64,000 nucleotides of DNA from Guyanagaster necrorhizus (GCF_019112545.1 NW_025064918.1:248001-312000); one strand, 5' to 3'. Counted from the first letter of the stretch, positions 45,334 to 57,027 are shown. The notes: a model not told the origin generated them from the letters alone. Translations and numbers: made by a program.

Positions 45334-46853
45334 ATGGTGGACGACAAATGGATAGGTTTGGCACTGGCAGTGTCCAGCTCAGCGGCAATTGGTGTCAGCT
45401 CAATAATAACCAAAAAGGTCTGTAGCGATGCACATCATCGTCCCCGAAAGGTTACTGAACGGAAAGGTGACCACAGGGCCTCAATGCCTCGGCGGACACT
45501 ACCTATGGTTCTTCAGCGTCGGACAACATGACATACCTGAAGAATCCAATATGGTGGGCAGGGATGTCGACTCGTGCGTAATGCAAGGTTCTGGTCATTT
45601 GCCCGTGGAAACTGACTTTTTTACAGTTGTACTAGGAGAAGGTTAATTAATCAGTTCTAATCTACGATATTTGCTCATCCCGCAGCAGCTGCAAATTTTG
45701 CTGCGTACACCTTCGCCCCTCCGATATTGGTCACACCGCTAGGCGCATTGAGCGTTCTAATTGGGTGCGTGTCTTTCTATGTTTAGCTCGACCCTTGTGC
45801 TGATCTGGAATAGTGCCGTTCTCGCATCCTTTCTGCTCGGCGAGCGGCTAGGTCATCTAGGCCGACTCGGTTGCACGCTGTCGCTAATTGGATCACTGAT
45901 CATCGTCCTGCACGCTCCGGAAGACAAGGCTGTCGAGACTGTCGATGAAATATTGGGATATGCAGTGCAACCAGGTGCGTTCTTCTCTTCCTCTGCTTCT
46001 TCAAAGCCTAAAACCGGTCATAGGTTTTCTGTTGTACGTGCTCACTGTCATTGTCTTTACCTTGGTCATGATCTACGTCGCCGTACCCCGCTACGGCCGG
46101 TCAAATCCCCTTGTCTACATATCTATATGTTCTGTGGTCGGTTCAGTGTCTGTCATGTCCATCAAAGGCTTCGGTGTCGCCGTCAAGCTGACCTTTGGAG
46201 GGAACAATCAATTCCTGCGGCCTAGCACGTATGCGTTTGGATTGGTGTCAGCGTTTTGCATCATGGTGCAGATGAACTATTTAAACAAATCTCTGGACAC
46301 GTTCTCCGTGAACATGTACGTCCCATTGACATCTTCCATCGCCGCTGACCCGCGTTACAGAGTTAACCCTATGTATTACGTCGGGTTCTCGTCTTCGACC
46401 ATCGTCGCCTCCCTCATTCTTTTCCAAGGATTCAATACCACCGATGCAACAAACACCATCTCGCTGATATCAGGCTTCATCGTCATCTTCCTCGGTGTCC
46501 ATCTCCTCAACCTCTCACGAAATCAAGGCCCATCTGTTGAACTCACGGGCTACAGTGCTTCCGAAGATGCGCCCGGTCATCTGGGGAGACTATCCATAGA
46601 TGGATGGCACGGCATTGTTACGGGCCCAGAGGGGATTATTCCGCGACCAGGACAGCGGAGTCGGAACCAGACGACAACATTGTTTGATGCGTTTGACGAC
46701 GGGCATGCTGCAGAACATGTCGGGCTTGAGCGGCTGAGGGAGGAAGACGAGACGGAGGACGACGATGATGATGACGGAGCGATTGATGAACGGACACGAC
46801 TTCGCAGTCAGAGTAAGCATAGTAGTAGGGCGGCGTCACCCAGGGAGGTGTAA
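45334..46853 (+). CDS. NIPA-type magnesium transporter (DUF803 family), seven exons
   Basis: The start MVDDKWIGLALAVSSS is the family's usual opening. Exons inferred from splice sites and family alignment are 45334-45417, 45477-45573, 45627-45641, 45689-45764, 45814-45974, 46024-46315 and 46361-46853, giving 405 residues. Recognisable blocks are YLKNPIWWAGMST, PPILVTPLGALSV, ASFLLGERLGHLGRLGCTLS, VPRYGRSNPLVYISIC, and NPMYYVGFSSSTIVASLILFQGFNTTD. NIPA proteins are multi-pass (about nine-helix) membrane Mg2+ transporters. The last about 100 residues are hydrophilic and acidic, with an Asp/Glu run (EDDDDDDGAIDERT) probably in the cytoplasm. Introns are 45-59 nt, GT-AG. The third exon is 15 nt, and the fourth has alternative acceptors 3 nt apart (45686 or 45689). 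It is intact, with normal CpG content. Confidence 0.92.
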
Positions 46854-49200
46854 AATTTATCTTCAGTGCGATATCCACACATATTTTGGACGTTTGTCAT
46901 TTAGTTATGGTACAGCATTCTTAGATTTGTCATGTATAGCATTGGTATTGCCACCTAGGCTCTGGAGCCTGCGTATTGCTTGACATGTAGGGTGCCATGG
47001 GACCAATATTTTCATTTTGCACCGGACATCGGTCCGAAGGTCCGACGTAACTGATTTCTTCTTTCTTGCTTCCTTGGCCCTTTCACTGTTCAGTACGCTG
47101 GGAGCTACACGTCAACTGCAACTGATTAAAAAGACCCCAGTGATAGTGGCGGAAAATTCTGGGTCCAACATTATTATTTTCTAGCTATAAAGGGATATCG
47201 AGATACCACTCGGATTGGATACCCTCTTCACTCAACCCGGACGACAGAATCGCTTTAAGAACCAGCGGGTCACCTGGGATTGTGTTCGATGCTCGAGTAA
47301 AGACTTTATTCCGATGCTTCGCTTAGGAGAAACCTTCACAATTAATGGGTGCCACAAATTGAAGACTATCTGACAGATTCCAGACTTCTTCAGACTCACC
47401 GCTCGCTTTGCCTAAACTCTTGAAGGATCCAAGAAATTGCACCGCACCTATTCTCGATGTTCCGGATGAAATGGTGTTGGTGTCCAAGCTTCGAGACATC
47501 GCGTTACCGGGCCATTTTGATTGCCGTTCGCTTGTCGAAGAAATTTGGCAGATTAGGATTCGCTTTTACTTCCTCATGAGTTGAAAGGTGCCTCGTATTC
47601 TAGGGTCTTGCACGAGCACGAGATCTTTCACGAGTTTGCAGTCTGATCAGACATTTTCACTGGCGAAGATTTTCTTGTTTACTGAGGTTTTCATTCTACC
47701 AGGCCGGTCTCTTCAGGCTTCTCTTCGACCCTCTGTTACCTCACTGCGTTGGATAGAATATATACGCATCTCTTTTCATCGCTCGATGAGCTTTTGACTA
47801 CACTCTAAGTATTAGGTGACGTGTCGCTCATTCAACATGTATCGTTACACTCCAAGGCGCGGCATATATATGTATTGATCTGTGGGCCTGGGTAACACTG
47901 TGAACGCACACTTCCAATTCATCTGCAAAAGGAGATCGAGAAGTTGTGAGCGACATTCTAGCTGCTTTATTGCAGTCTCGCTGGCAGGTCAGGGTCCGCA
48001 CCGTTCTAAAAAACTATGTGGCTCAGACTACTGTCATTTGAAGACGCTCTTCACAGAGGTGAACGGATCTATCATAGATCTGATCGCGTGAAAGTGGATA
48101 AGTGCCTCACTGATACTTATCGCATCGAGCGGACCACTAAACCGGATTCTAGATCTGCGCACGGACTTGGGCGCTTCTTGGTCCTCATTAACGAGTAACT
48201 TTTCGGGACATGTGAATGGTGTAAAAGGGTGGACCCAGTACAGTCGTGCTTTCTAGACTCGAAATCTCTGGTACGCCTTCGGCGAGGATGAGCAGGAACC
48301 GGAACTGCCAATAGAGACCACGAGGTCAAGGTTTCATTGATATCTCTGGTGGAAAGCCCCGGTTAGAAGCAAAAACTAGGCACTTTGACATCGGTACCAG
48401 TGACGTGACTCTCTCGAGGAGCGGTTGAAATTACAGAAGTTGAAAAGTTTCTGGGCTTGGGTGTCGCGCCGCAGTGATTAGAAAACCCGAAGCTAAACGG
48501 TATTGGGAACAATGGAACAATGGAAAGTGGTATGAGGACTCCGAGACTTGGACCAGGGTAGTGGCTTGTCAATGAAGGATGCATCAAATGATGGTGAGGA
48601 TACAACAGGGACCTTTGGAGTCCTAAACTTGAAGCCAACTTACCCAATGAACCCAAAACTGAGTCCGGACTCGCAACCAAGGTGCAACGGTCAAGCTTTG
48701 TCGATAGATGAGGTGACTCGGGAGCTGTTCCAAACATAAGAAGGGAGTCACAAAGAACAGACTCGTACGCATTCGGCATAGCATGAATTGGAAGGTGAAA
48801 TATATCAGTATGAAGGCACCGGCCGGCATTTAAATCTGAACCATTGTTCGCATCGATGAGGTAGAAGAAAAATTTTTATTATTCTCGCCCTTAGCCTGGT
48901 TGACATAATGCTTTCTGCGGCCTATGTACGATGTTCACAGATTGTCATCCGGATCACCAGGCACCTCACGTAGCGGCGGCACACGCGTGATAATTGGCGC
49001 GTTTCCCGCATTTGAAACTTGCTGATGTGTTTATTTTCAGGCTCCCTGTTCACTTTGATACCGGACTAGCCCGAGGTGACAAGCTAGGCGTGCCGAAGTC
49101 ATACTGTGCCTGTAGCGATGATGATGCGGGATATCCATGGTACGTTTCCAGTTTCTTCCATCAATTTGATATCCTAAATCCAGATCGATATTCGAATTAA
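46854..49200. other. Intergenic, no gene supported
   Basis: CpG-normal sequence with only short open frames on both strands; the longest is 138 residues on the minus strand at 48363-48779. None resembles a family I know or shows a convincing exon chain. The first part should contain the transporter's 3' UTR. The last about 200 bp may hold the promoter of the next gene. Confidence 0.4.
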
Positions 49201-49375
49201 GTTGCTCATTGTTGCACAGGAGCAGAAAATGCAGTTTCATAATTTTGACGTGGCGTATCGGTATAAAAGTATCTCTTCCTCAGCTTCCTCTCGTCCTCCA
49301 ACGACACTAGTTCAACAGGTCTGTAGCCCCCGCATCATTCTCTTACCGTACTCATTCTTCGGTACAGGTGACAGA

Positions 49376-49981
49376 ATGGTATTCAACCTCCCTGACCGCG
49401 CATCCTTTAAGTTCCCTGTACATGAGTCACACGATATTCTTCGTACCCAGGCCGATGGAATCGCTATCGTTGGCATCATTGTTGGAGGCGTGTATCACTT
49501 TCGCGTCTTTCTCTTTAACCTACTGGAGAAGCGCTGCCTTCGCATCGACTGCAATCCTTTACCGATTGACGCCAACGGTATTGAGAAAGCTTGCGTGGAT
49601 TTCGCGACGAAAAAGTACTTGTACCCGATTCCTCCGATCCGGATCTCTGAAATTTCGCGGAGCACCGGTGCCTTCTCCTATGGTCTTCAACCTCACGTTC
49701 AGATTGGAACCATTCTCGAGCTCTTGTTCACTCATCTCAAGCGTGATAAATACCTGTCCGTCATTTCTGTGATTTGTAGTCCCATAACTTACAAATATTA
49801 TAGATTTTACAATGGTAGGGGATGCAGACACTGGTGTGCTACCATTCTGAACGACTTAGAGACCCATGGCTTTGTTTCCAATGGAGCAACAGGACATTTC
49901 GAGACGTGGGAAATGATGAAGCACAGAGAGCTCGGCACCTACTTCCCCATGCCTCGTATCCAAGGAGCCTTTTATAACTGA
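49376..49981 (+). CDS. Small protein resembling the fungal DUF7770 family
   Basis: I chose the ATG at 49376 (MVFNLPDRASFKFPV). The frame is open from 49202, so the true start could lie upstream or in an earlier exon. A 48-nt GT-AG intron at 49756-49803 joins RDKY to LFYNGRGCRHW and yields 185 residues. Without splicing the frame stays open but carries an odd insertion. The C-terminal GCRHWCATILNDLETHGFV followed by ATGHFETWEMM is the pattern I associate with DUF7770 proteins of mushrooms, whose function is unknown. Family assignment is from memory of the motif. No signal peptide or membrane helix is evident. Confidence 0.55.
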   Translation: MVFNLPDRASFKFPVHESHDILRTQADGIAIVGIIVGGVYHFRVFLFNLLEKRCLRIDCNPLPIDANGIEKACVDFATKKYLYPIPPIRISEISRSTGAFSYGLQPHVQIGTILELLFTHLKRDKYLSVISVICSPITYKYYRFYNGRGCRHWCATILNDLETHGFVSNGATGHFETWEMMKHRELGTYFPMPRIQGAFYN

Positions 49982-51750
49982 ACTATAATAGTGTCATATA
50001 TCCCAATACACTTGCCGAAGCTTGCCTGCGTATCATGAATCCTCCATACACTTGTGTTCATTATTCCGTGATCAAGCACAGAATGTTATGTCCCGAAGAC
50101 TGCAAATAACTACGGGGGAGTAGCTCGGGGACGACATTTCAAAGAGTTTAGATGACCGGCTCGCATAAGCTGTAATTCTGTCCTGCCAATGATCGCTGTC
50201 GGAAAAAAGTCACAGACCATGAGGATATCATACCACTGTGATAGGTACTAATGACAAATCGGGGGTGTCTAGCAAATCTGAGACTGCCACGGGCACCAGT
50301 AGAGACAGGAGGACGGTTTGAAGATGGACAACTATACAAAGAGGATGTCATGTTTGATATCTCATATGTGCCAGTCACTCGAAACATGTACATGGGCTAT
50401 TCAAATTGGAAGTAAGAGATGGACACTGACCAGTGGTAAATTGATGTGATGTGAGGAACAATTCAACAAAGAGTATCTGCATAACAAGTAGCCAGTTTCA
50501 GTACTATGCTGTCATGTGAGTGTAAGATCAGAACAGACAACCAGTAGGGTTGGTGAAGAGGCAACCAGTGCATGGCTATGGGGTGTCCCCAAGGGGGCCT
50601 GGAAAGTGACATTGATATGCCAGGCAGCTGTACCAGGTGAAAAAGAAAATATATTTATTGTTTTTCTACCAAGTTAGCTACATTATACCTACCACAGTTA
50701 GATATAATAAGTAAGAAATTACCTGGTGATGACACAATCCCATTGAGCATGATGCCTCAGTATCTAGCAGAGACTGAAGTGCTAGCAGATCTCTCTGTTT
50801 AGTACATGAGGTTCCAGATCCAGGAATAGGAACCTGAATGATTGGCATAGTGGCAAGAACCATGGCCTGACCAGATCAATCAACCAGATAGCTGCATATG
50901 AGCTCATATCTGCCAGAAAATGAGTTCAACCTATCTGGCTGGGTCAGCAAGTGTTGAGATTTGGTTTTCATAGCTTTAATATCACATTCTATTTATATAT
51001 ATTTACTGCTTATCTTATACATTGACATTTTTCATACCTATTGACTTGACTTGCAACTCCCACTGTCCTTACTCTATACAATGAAATATACCTTTCATTT
51101 GAGTCCAATACACCTCCCTCCAAATTTCCAGCATCTAAATTCCAACAGCAATTATGTTAGTCACTGGATCTTTATGTTAGTCAGACATAAGTAGCTAGAA
51201 AGTATAAATACCAGTCATATATAGAGGGTGGTCAGGTTTCTGGCCCTCTGGAATGCTACAAAGTGAACAGTATGGGTTTTCTTTGGCTAAGAACTTCAAG
51301 TTGTAGACTCAACCTGAATAGTATTATAATGACTAGGTCACTTTGTTTTGTGCAAGAACCCATAGAAAGCAACTGAAAGTTTATATCAGACAGTCAGACA
51401 GACCCAAGACAGTTCAGAACAATCAGTATTGTGTATAAGTCACAACCAGGCACATCATATCAGTCCAGAAACTGCACCAGGAAGACCATTTGAGGTAAGT
51501 TTTATTGTGTTCAGTGACACAGACAGCTTTGTTCAAGCAAACTGCAATATATATCTTTGAATTACATCTTATTGTGCTCTATCTACATCACATTCTCTAT
51601 ATACTTAGAGTCCAGGTATTACTATTCCTCCCTCAAACCACATTGTGATTTGGTGTTGGTGTTTTAGTAGTGTGCATCCCACACATTGTTGACTCATTCA
51701 TTACTGCTTCACAGCATTTTAACATAGTTGAGGATTCTGGCAGGATATCC
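49982..51750. other. Intergenic with transition to CpG-poor DNA
   Basis: CpG persists to about 50.4 kb and then nearly vanishes. No gene is recognisable. Beyond the possible short LTR at 50952-51147, the stretch near 51160-51640 has LTR-like traits (TGTTAGTCAG, TATAAATACC), but I could not define its ends. Confidence 0.4.
50952..51147 (+). repeat. Possible short copia-type solo LTR
   Basis: It begins TGTTGAGATTTGG and ends AAATTCCAACA, so the termini are TGTTG and CAACA, as in the copia element at 1186. The flanks GCAAG and GCAAT agree at four of five bases. It contains an AT-rich TATATATATTT. There is no second copy in the window to confirm it. Confidence 0.4.
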
Positions 51751-52115
51751 TACAAAGTTTATATACATAATGTCAGAGGGATGCAATAACATGCAACCAC
51801 ATCCATAGTCCAAGTTCATCCCATACAGAGTCAGGTGTCACACCATCAATGAAGACCATAGCTAGGTAACTTGGGTCTTCATCAAAGAAGCAATAGCATA
51901 GAGAAATAGGGATAGTTGTTTTTTGACAAACCAGTTCCATTGCACTGTATTCTTGGACCAATGCATCCATTTTCATGATGGTGTCAAAGTCAATGAAGGC
52001 AATCCTCTCTATGTTTAGACCAGTAAGGTTTTGACAGTGACAGCATCAATTTTGTAGAAGTCATCTCAAAGCTTTATTATCTCTGAGTAGCTTAGATAGT
52101 CTCCTGGATTATTCT
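51750..52115 (-). pseudogene. APH/choline-kinase-like phosphotransferase relic
   Basis: The minus strand reads TTIPISLCYCFFDEDPSYLAMVFIDGVTPDSVWDEL, in pieces of one frame at 51773-51976. This matches the N-lobe/hinge region of fungal APH (PF01636-like) kinases, where TTIPVP, then a hydrophobic strand, then ME-I-GxxxxxVW is usual. Upstream in the same strand, GDYLSYSEIIKL, a stop and DDFYKIDAV resembles the family's opening. Stops and loss of the catalytic half make it a relic. It lies in CpG-poor DNA and is not part of a retrotransposon that I can see. Confidence 0.4.
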
Positions 52116-53328
52116 GAGACTAAGGCCTGTGAGTAAAGAATGGAATGTAGACTGGCAACATACTACTAAGGAAGTGTTATCTGAGTCACCATGCTTTTGG
52201 CAAGAAAGGATGAATGATTGGAGAATAAAGGCAAGAGTGCATTCCAATAAGGAGTTAATATGCCATAAGAAGTTTCAGCACCATGTGTTCAGCACAATAT
52301 ATCCTGAAAACACACAGACATTTTTTATAGAAGCCTAGGTTTCATTCAAGTTTGGTTATTGTTAGTGTGTGGACATGTATAATGCTGCTTACCTACTGGA
52401 GTACAAACTCTGACCTCTTGTCACCCATACAACCTCTGGGCCACTTGCATTGTCTTTTGCTTCAAGCAAGATGGTACTTACTATGATGCAGTTCAAGTTT
52501 AATATTGATGACCTCTTAAAGACTTATGTTTTCAAGAATAGTGCCAATGTCAATAGTCATGCATGCAATCAGACATCAGCTCCAGACCAGTTGTTCTTCA
52601 TTGATCCAGCAACCCAGCAGAGCTGGCCATGATGAAATATCTCTCACTTGGAACCTCTGAAAGACTCAAATAATCATACTGTCCCAGTTCTAGAGAGAGT
52701 GGATGATATGAATAAAATTCTCATTGCAATGGCAAAGCTTTGAGACCTTGGTTCTTCTGATCTCCATTATTGATCACAGCTCACAGAGGTGATTTATTAG
52801 GTAAGATTGAGGTTTCTTAATAGTCTGCCTCATTTAGGGCTGTCAGATTTTTCCATCTAAGGTCCACAGGTATGATAAACATTGTCTGCATTGTAAGTAT
52901 TGACAGTTGTCCATCAGTGATGCATGCACACATATTTTATAGTGGACACAATCAGAGTCTGCTAAAAAGACTTCTATTTTGCATATCAATATAGCATTGA
53001 CAGTATACACCTCTTCTGGTTTGCCACTGCTATATTGTGCCTGTTCATTGGTACATCCTTGACTTTAAAAGCTAGAGACTTCACAGTCATGTTTGGTTAA
53101 CCAGATTATAGAAAAAGTCTTTGCTGTTATTTATTCAATCATTATCATAGAAGTTCCATTATTATATCCCATACACTGCTGTCTCATTTTATCATGTCAT
53201 TCATTATTTACCAGGTCCTGAAGATGCACCTAACTATCTGAGCTGCTTTGAAAGGCTATCATAAGTAATGTCTCAGGAAGTTGCCATACTGCTATGTGAT
53301 TTTATGGTCAGGAGAACAAGAGCAGCAG
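52116..53328. other. CpG-poor sequence, no gene identified
   Basis: Short plus-strand frames at 52129-52338 (KEWNVDWQHTTKEVL) and 52450-52632 look like fragments of one decayed coding region separated by stops. I do not recognise a family. Nothing else is supportable. Confidence 0.35.
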
Positions 53329-53861
53329 TGTTAAGCCCAAATTCCACATGACCAACAACACATGATAAACTAACAGAATCTCACACTTTGGGTTAGACTG
53401 TTAGAGTTCACTGATGTGTTGTTGGCATTTGTGTAGTCAAGGCATTTGCAAGTTGCTCAAGATAAGATGGTGGAGAATAAACTTTAGCTCAAAGCTGGGG
53501 TTACCATAGTGAGAGCTATACTACTTATATACTAATTCCTTATCATTCTAAAGATAAATTACTTACAAAAGAGTATTGTCTGTCATTGTGCTGTTACTGC
53601 TGTTATGACTGTGCAGAAACAAAAGAGTATTATCTGCTGTTGAGCTGTTACTGCTGTTACTGCTGTGCAATGACAAAAGAGGCACTCTGTTATTGTGCTG
53701 CTGTATGGCTTCACAGCAGGCACAGTAGAATCAGGGCAGTGCTGCTGACTAAGCTTTCCCATGATCCTAAGCACCAGAATAGGTGCCCTGACTAAGCAGA
53801 AGTAGGGGTCAATCCTGAATAAATCAAGGAAAAAGAAAAGAAAATAGGAAAAATCATAACA
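53329..53861 (-). repeat. Solo gypsy LTR
   Basis: A 533-bp LTR runs from TGTTAAGCCCAAAT to AAAATCATAACA with a perfect TSD AGCAG at 53324-53328 and 53862-53866. It belongs to the same lineage as the element C LTRs and has an internal 54-bp direct duplication near 53590-53695. Confidence 0.92.
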
Positions 53862-55202
53862 AGCAGGCCTTCACTATTAATGTCTGAAGTCAATCTTTGT
53901 CCTTGATGATGGTCATGCAGTGCTTGCCGGATTTTCACAAGAAACATGAGATAGACAAAGAAGATAGAACAATGGTTGAACAGACTCTGACCTGTCAAGT
54001 TATACAGAATGTGAAGGTTAATGATCATTTCTTATGATTATTCAAGATGAGTAGATAGTACAAATTTCAGCAAGACTGAGATGGCTGAGACATTGATGAT
54101 GTTTAGTGTGACAGGAAAACAGAGACAATAGGAAAGGGTCTACAGCATAGACAAGAGATATACATGATTTCAAAGATAGGCCTCAGATATGTTATGTCAG
54201 ATAGAGATTACTAAACAGATCTGGAATTTCTATAGCATGAAACATATAGATTTTTTTCCACTTTACCTTCTTAGTGGCACTGTGGGCCAGATCCACTACT
54301 CTGAGGAGGATTCTCCTTAAGGTAGAATGCACATGAATAAACATTTCAATATCTATGGCAGACCTTATTTAATACTGTCCTAATATGAATACATTCTATG
54401 AAGCAAGGACACTGTCTCATCTTCAAAAGGCCATGGAAGGCTGCAAAAAGAGCCTCATGAGCAATGTTTATATTAGAAGCTATACATAGCATTCACCAGT
54501 TTGACAAGCTGCTTTGCTTGGAGTGACTACTATTTCTATAAAATCTCTATCAGTACCTGCATGATAAGTTGCATGATTTTGGTCAACAAACCCTTGGGTA
54601 TACCATAAGGAAAGTTCACTATGAATGTGGGCTATGAATGCCTATGATTAGCTGCATTATTACTGACATGGTGAGAATACATGCTAAAATTCATAGGTTC
54701 TGAAGCCAGTGAGTTACCATCTGGGCCATTCTGAGAGGATGCTGCCAACTGGGCTCTGATTGTGTCAGATTCAGTCTGAAGAGTGATTAAAGAAGAGGAG
54801 TTGAAGTTGAGAAGCTTTTGCAAACATGATACTTATATTGGATATGAAGGAGTTGCTTTTGGAGTTCTGAGACTTCTGGCATGATGTACAGCATGAATGC
54901 CACCTTGCATTGGACATAGAGACCTGCCCTCAGTGTGGAGTGTATTTCTCTCTGCCTGAGAGTCTGCAGGCATCTTGAAGGAGTTGGTCAGTCAACAGTG
55001 ATTAGAAAAAGTAGAGTAAGAGAAACAACAAAGTAAGAACTCAGTCAGCACAGTATAGATGAAACAACTATATTAATTGTATACCATACCTAGAGTAAGA
55101 GAAACAATGAAGTAAGAACTAAGGGAGTGAGTAAGTAAGATGTATATAGGTATATGAGAAAGTGCACATACCTCAGTTGGCACAGTGTAGGTGAAATGAC
55201 TG
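53862..55202. other. CpG-poor sequence, unidentified decayed coding traces
   Basis: A minus-strand frame at 54632-54823 (SLITLQTESDTIRAQLAASSQN) and a plus-strand stretch near 54880-54950 (HECHLALDIETCPQCGVYF) look protein-like. They belong to no family I can name. No LTR or RNA gene is evident. Confidence 0.35.
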
Positions 55203-55663
55203 TATTATGATTTTCTTCCATTTTTCATTCTTAACCCCTATTTATGCTTAGTCAGGGCACCAGGATGAGCACTTAAGACTGTGGGACAAGGCTTAGTCAT
55301 CACAACTAGCCAAGTTGGTCATTGTCTTTCGATGCAATGATGTTGCCCAATGACACACAATGAGCCTTTTATGTATGGTAATAATGCTCCAGGACAAAGA
55401 GCACAAAGACAGAGAAATATACAATAAGTAGGTAGTATTATTAGTGGATCTTGTTTTGTATTTAAGAGGCTTACTCTTGCTGGTAAAACCCAGCTTTGAG
55501 CTAAAGCTTATACACCCTCATTCTACTCTCAAGCCAATTACAAAAAAGCCTTAAAGCACAAGAATCAACAGCACAATCCAGTGAACTCTAATGGAAGGCT
55601 CAAACATGAAGCCACATTGGTTTATCATGTGCCACATTAATCACATGCAGCCTGAGTCTAACA
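55203..55663 (+). repeat. Element E 5' LTR
   Basis: It starts TATTATGATTTTC (decayed TGTTATGATTT) and ends GAGTCTAACA. It contains the R segment AGCTTTGAGCTAA at 55492-55504 after a TATTTAAG box. Confidence 0.8.
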
Positions 55664-55720
55664 ATTAGCTTGAAGCTATACCTTTCCTTTTCTCATGCCT
55701 ATTAGTGCAGAGGAAACTGA

Positions 55721-56571
55721 ATGCCCTCAATCAATTCTTCAGACCCAAACTTTGATCATGAGTTCTTTGAACTCCTCGCTTCTATTGTCAGAACATTGTT
55801 GGGATTATTGGTGATCATTCAGCTGTACTGGGGATGCCACTCAATTACTGCTTGGGCCATCAGACACTATAATAAGTTTCAGCACATATGACATATTCTA
55901 TGCAATGTAATCTCAGACCTCCTGCTCCATGACATCCCCAACTCCTGATGAATGTTTCACTGGTCCCTGACAAGCTCCTTACCAGAGGCCGGGCCTAGCA
56001 GCCCACATCAAAGGGATGTTCGAGAAGAAGAAAGACACTGATACCCTCTCCAGCAACCTAGCAGAAACTGCAATGATCACAACACAGGATTCTGAAACCC
56101 ATGGGTCTCTGGACCCCCATCAGACCACAAGGATGAGGAGATCCCAGAAGACTTCTTTCAGCAGTCTCTCTCTCCTGACCCTACCCCCACCTCTCCAACT
56201 GGAGGGATTGGTAATCATGCCAGAGACTCTCTCAGTCCCACTTGAATGGCTGCAAGATTCTGATATGTGACTCCTAGAAGTCAGTCTCACAGCCCCATTA
56301 CAACTTCCCCCTGCTCGATCAGGACAAGCAGTGGAATGGAGAGGATATTCTTGGCCTGTCTTTGTGATCAGCAGCATGAAAGAGAAGTATGAGAGGAAGT
56401 TATCCACCAATACTTCCCTACCTGAGACATGAACATCCCATTTAACTATGAAGAGGCCATCTGACAGGAAGGACAGAGACAGTGAACTGCACTGCAGCTG
56501 ATTCACAGCAAGCTTGAGGAGCATCTCATTGAAGAAGAATGAAAGAGATGAGAGGCTGAAGAGTTCGACTG
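55721..56571 (+). pseudogene. Element E gag relic, N-terminal part
   Basis: It starts at the ATG at 55721 (MPSINSSDPNFDHEFFEL), followed by LLASIVRTLLGLLVIIQLYW, the best-preserved copy of the hydrophobic N-terminal segment, and then SITAWAIRHYNKFQH and a stop. It is broken further by stops and ends at the element F insertion. Confidence 0.75.
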
Positions 56572-57027
56572 TGTTAAGCCCAAGCGTCACGTGGACCGAT
56601 ACACGTGATAAACAGATGTTCTTTCGCACTTCGAGGAATCACCTGAGTTCACTTATATGTGTATCCGGGCGGTGTGACTCAAGGTCAGAAGTAGACTCGA
56701 GATAGAATGGTATGAATAAACTTTAGCTCGAAGCTGGGGTTACCAGCGAGAGCCGTTCTCCTTAAATACTACTGGGTTGTATCTAAATATACAGGATTAC
56801 TTATTGTGTGTTGTCGTGTCCTTTGTGCTCATTGTCCTAGGGCGTCGCTACCGTACATAAAAGGTTCGTTGTGCATTGTCGAGCGCTGTCTCCACGTCGA
56901 AGGACAATGAAGGATTTGGCCAGTTGTGCTGACCAAGCTTTTCCCCACGGTCCTAAGCGCTTGTCTTTTAGCGCCGTGACTAAGCATAATAGGGGCTAAA
57001 AGAAAGAAAATAGCAGAAAATCGTAAC
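56572..57027 (-). repeat. Element F 3' LTR
   Basis: It runs TGTTAAGCCCAAGCGTCACG to AAAATCGTAACA (456 bp) with many CpG sites retained. The R-segment partner of the primer site, TTAGCTCGAAGCT on the plus strand, is at 56723-56735. Confidence 0.93.

Larger units (their letters stand above)
55203..56571 (+). mobile_element. Element E: gypsy 5' end, interrupted by element F
   Basis: The 5' LTR (55203-55663), primer site TTAGCTTGAAGCT (55665-55677) and the first 850 bp of gag are followed by the LTR of element F at 56572. The rest of E is presumably beyond the right edge of the window. Confidence 0.83.

Noticed and set aside
45765..45786. A 22-nt intron in the NIPA gene ending at the first AG
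   Set aside because: It is too short and would insert residues absent from the family. The acceptor at 45813 gives a 49-nt intron and the expected IGAVLASFLLGE text.
48363..48779. A 138-residue minus-strand frame as a host gene
   Set aside because: No family resemblance, compositional bias towards Pro, Ser and Leu, and no plausible exon chain or start context.
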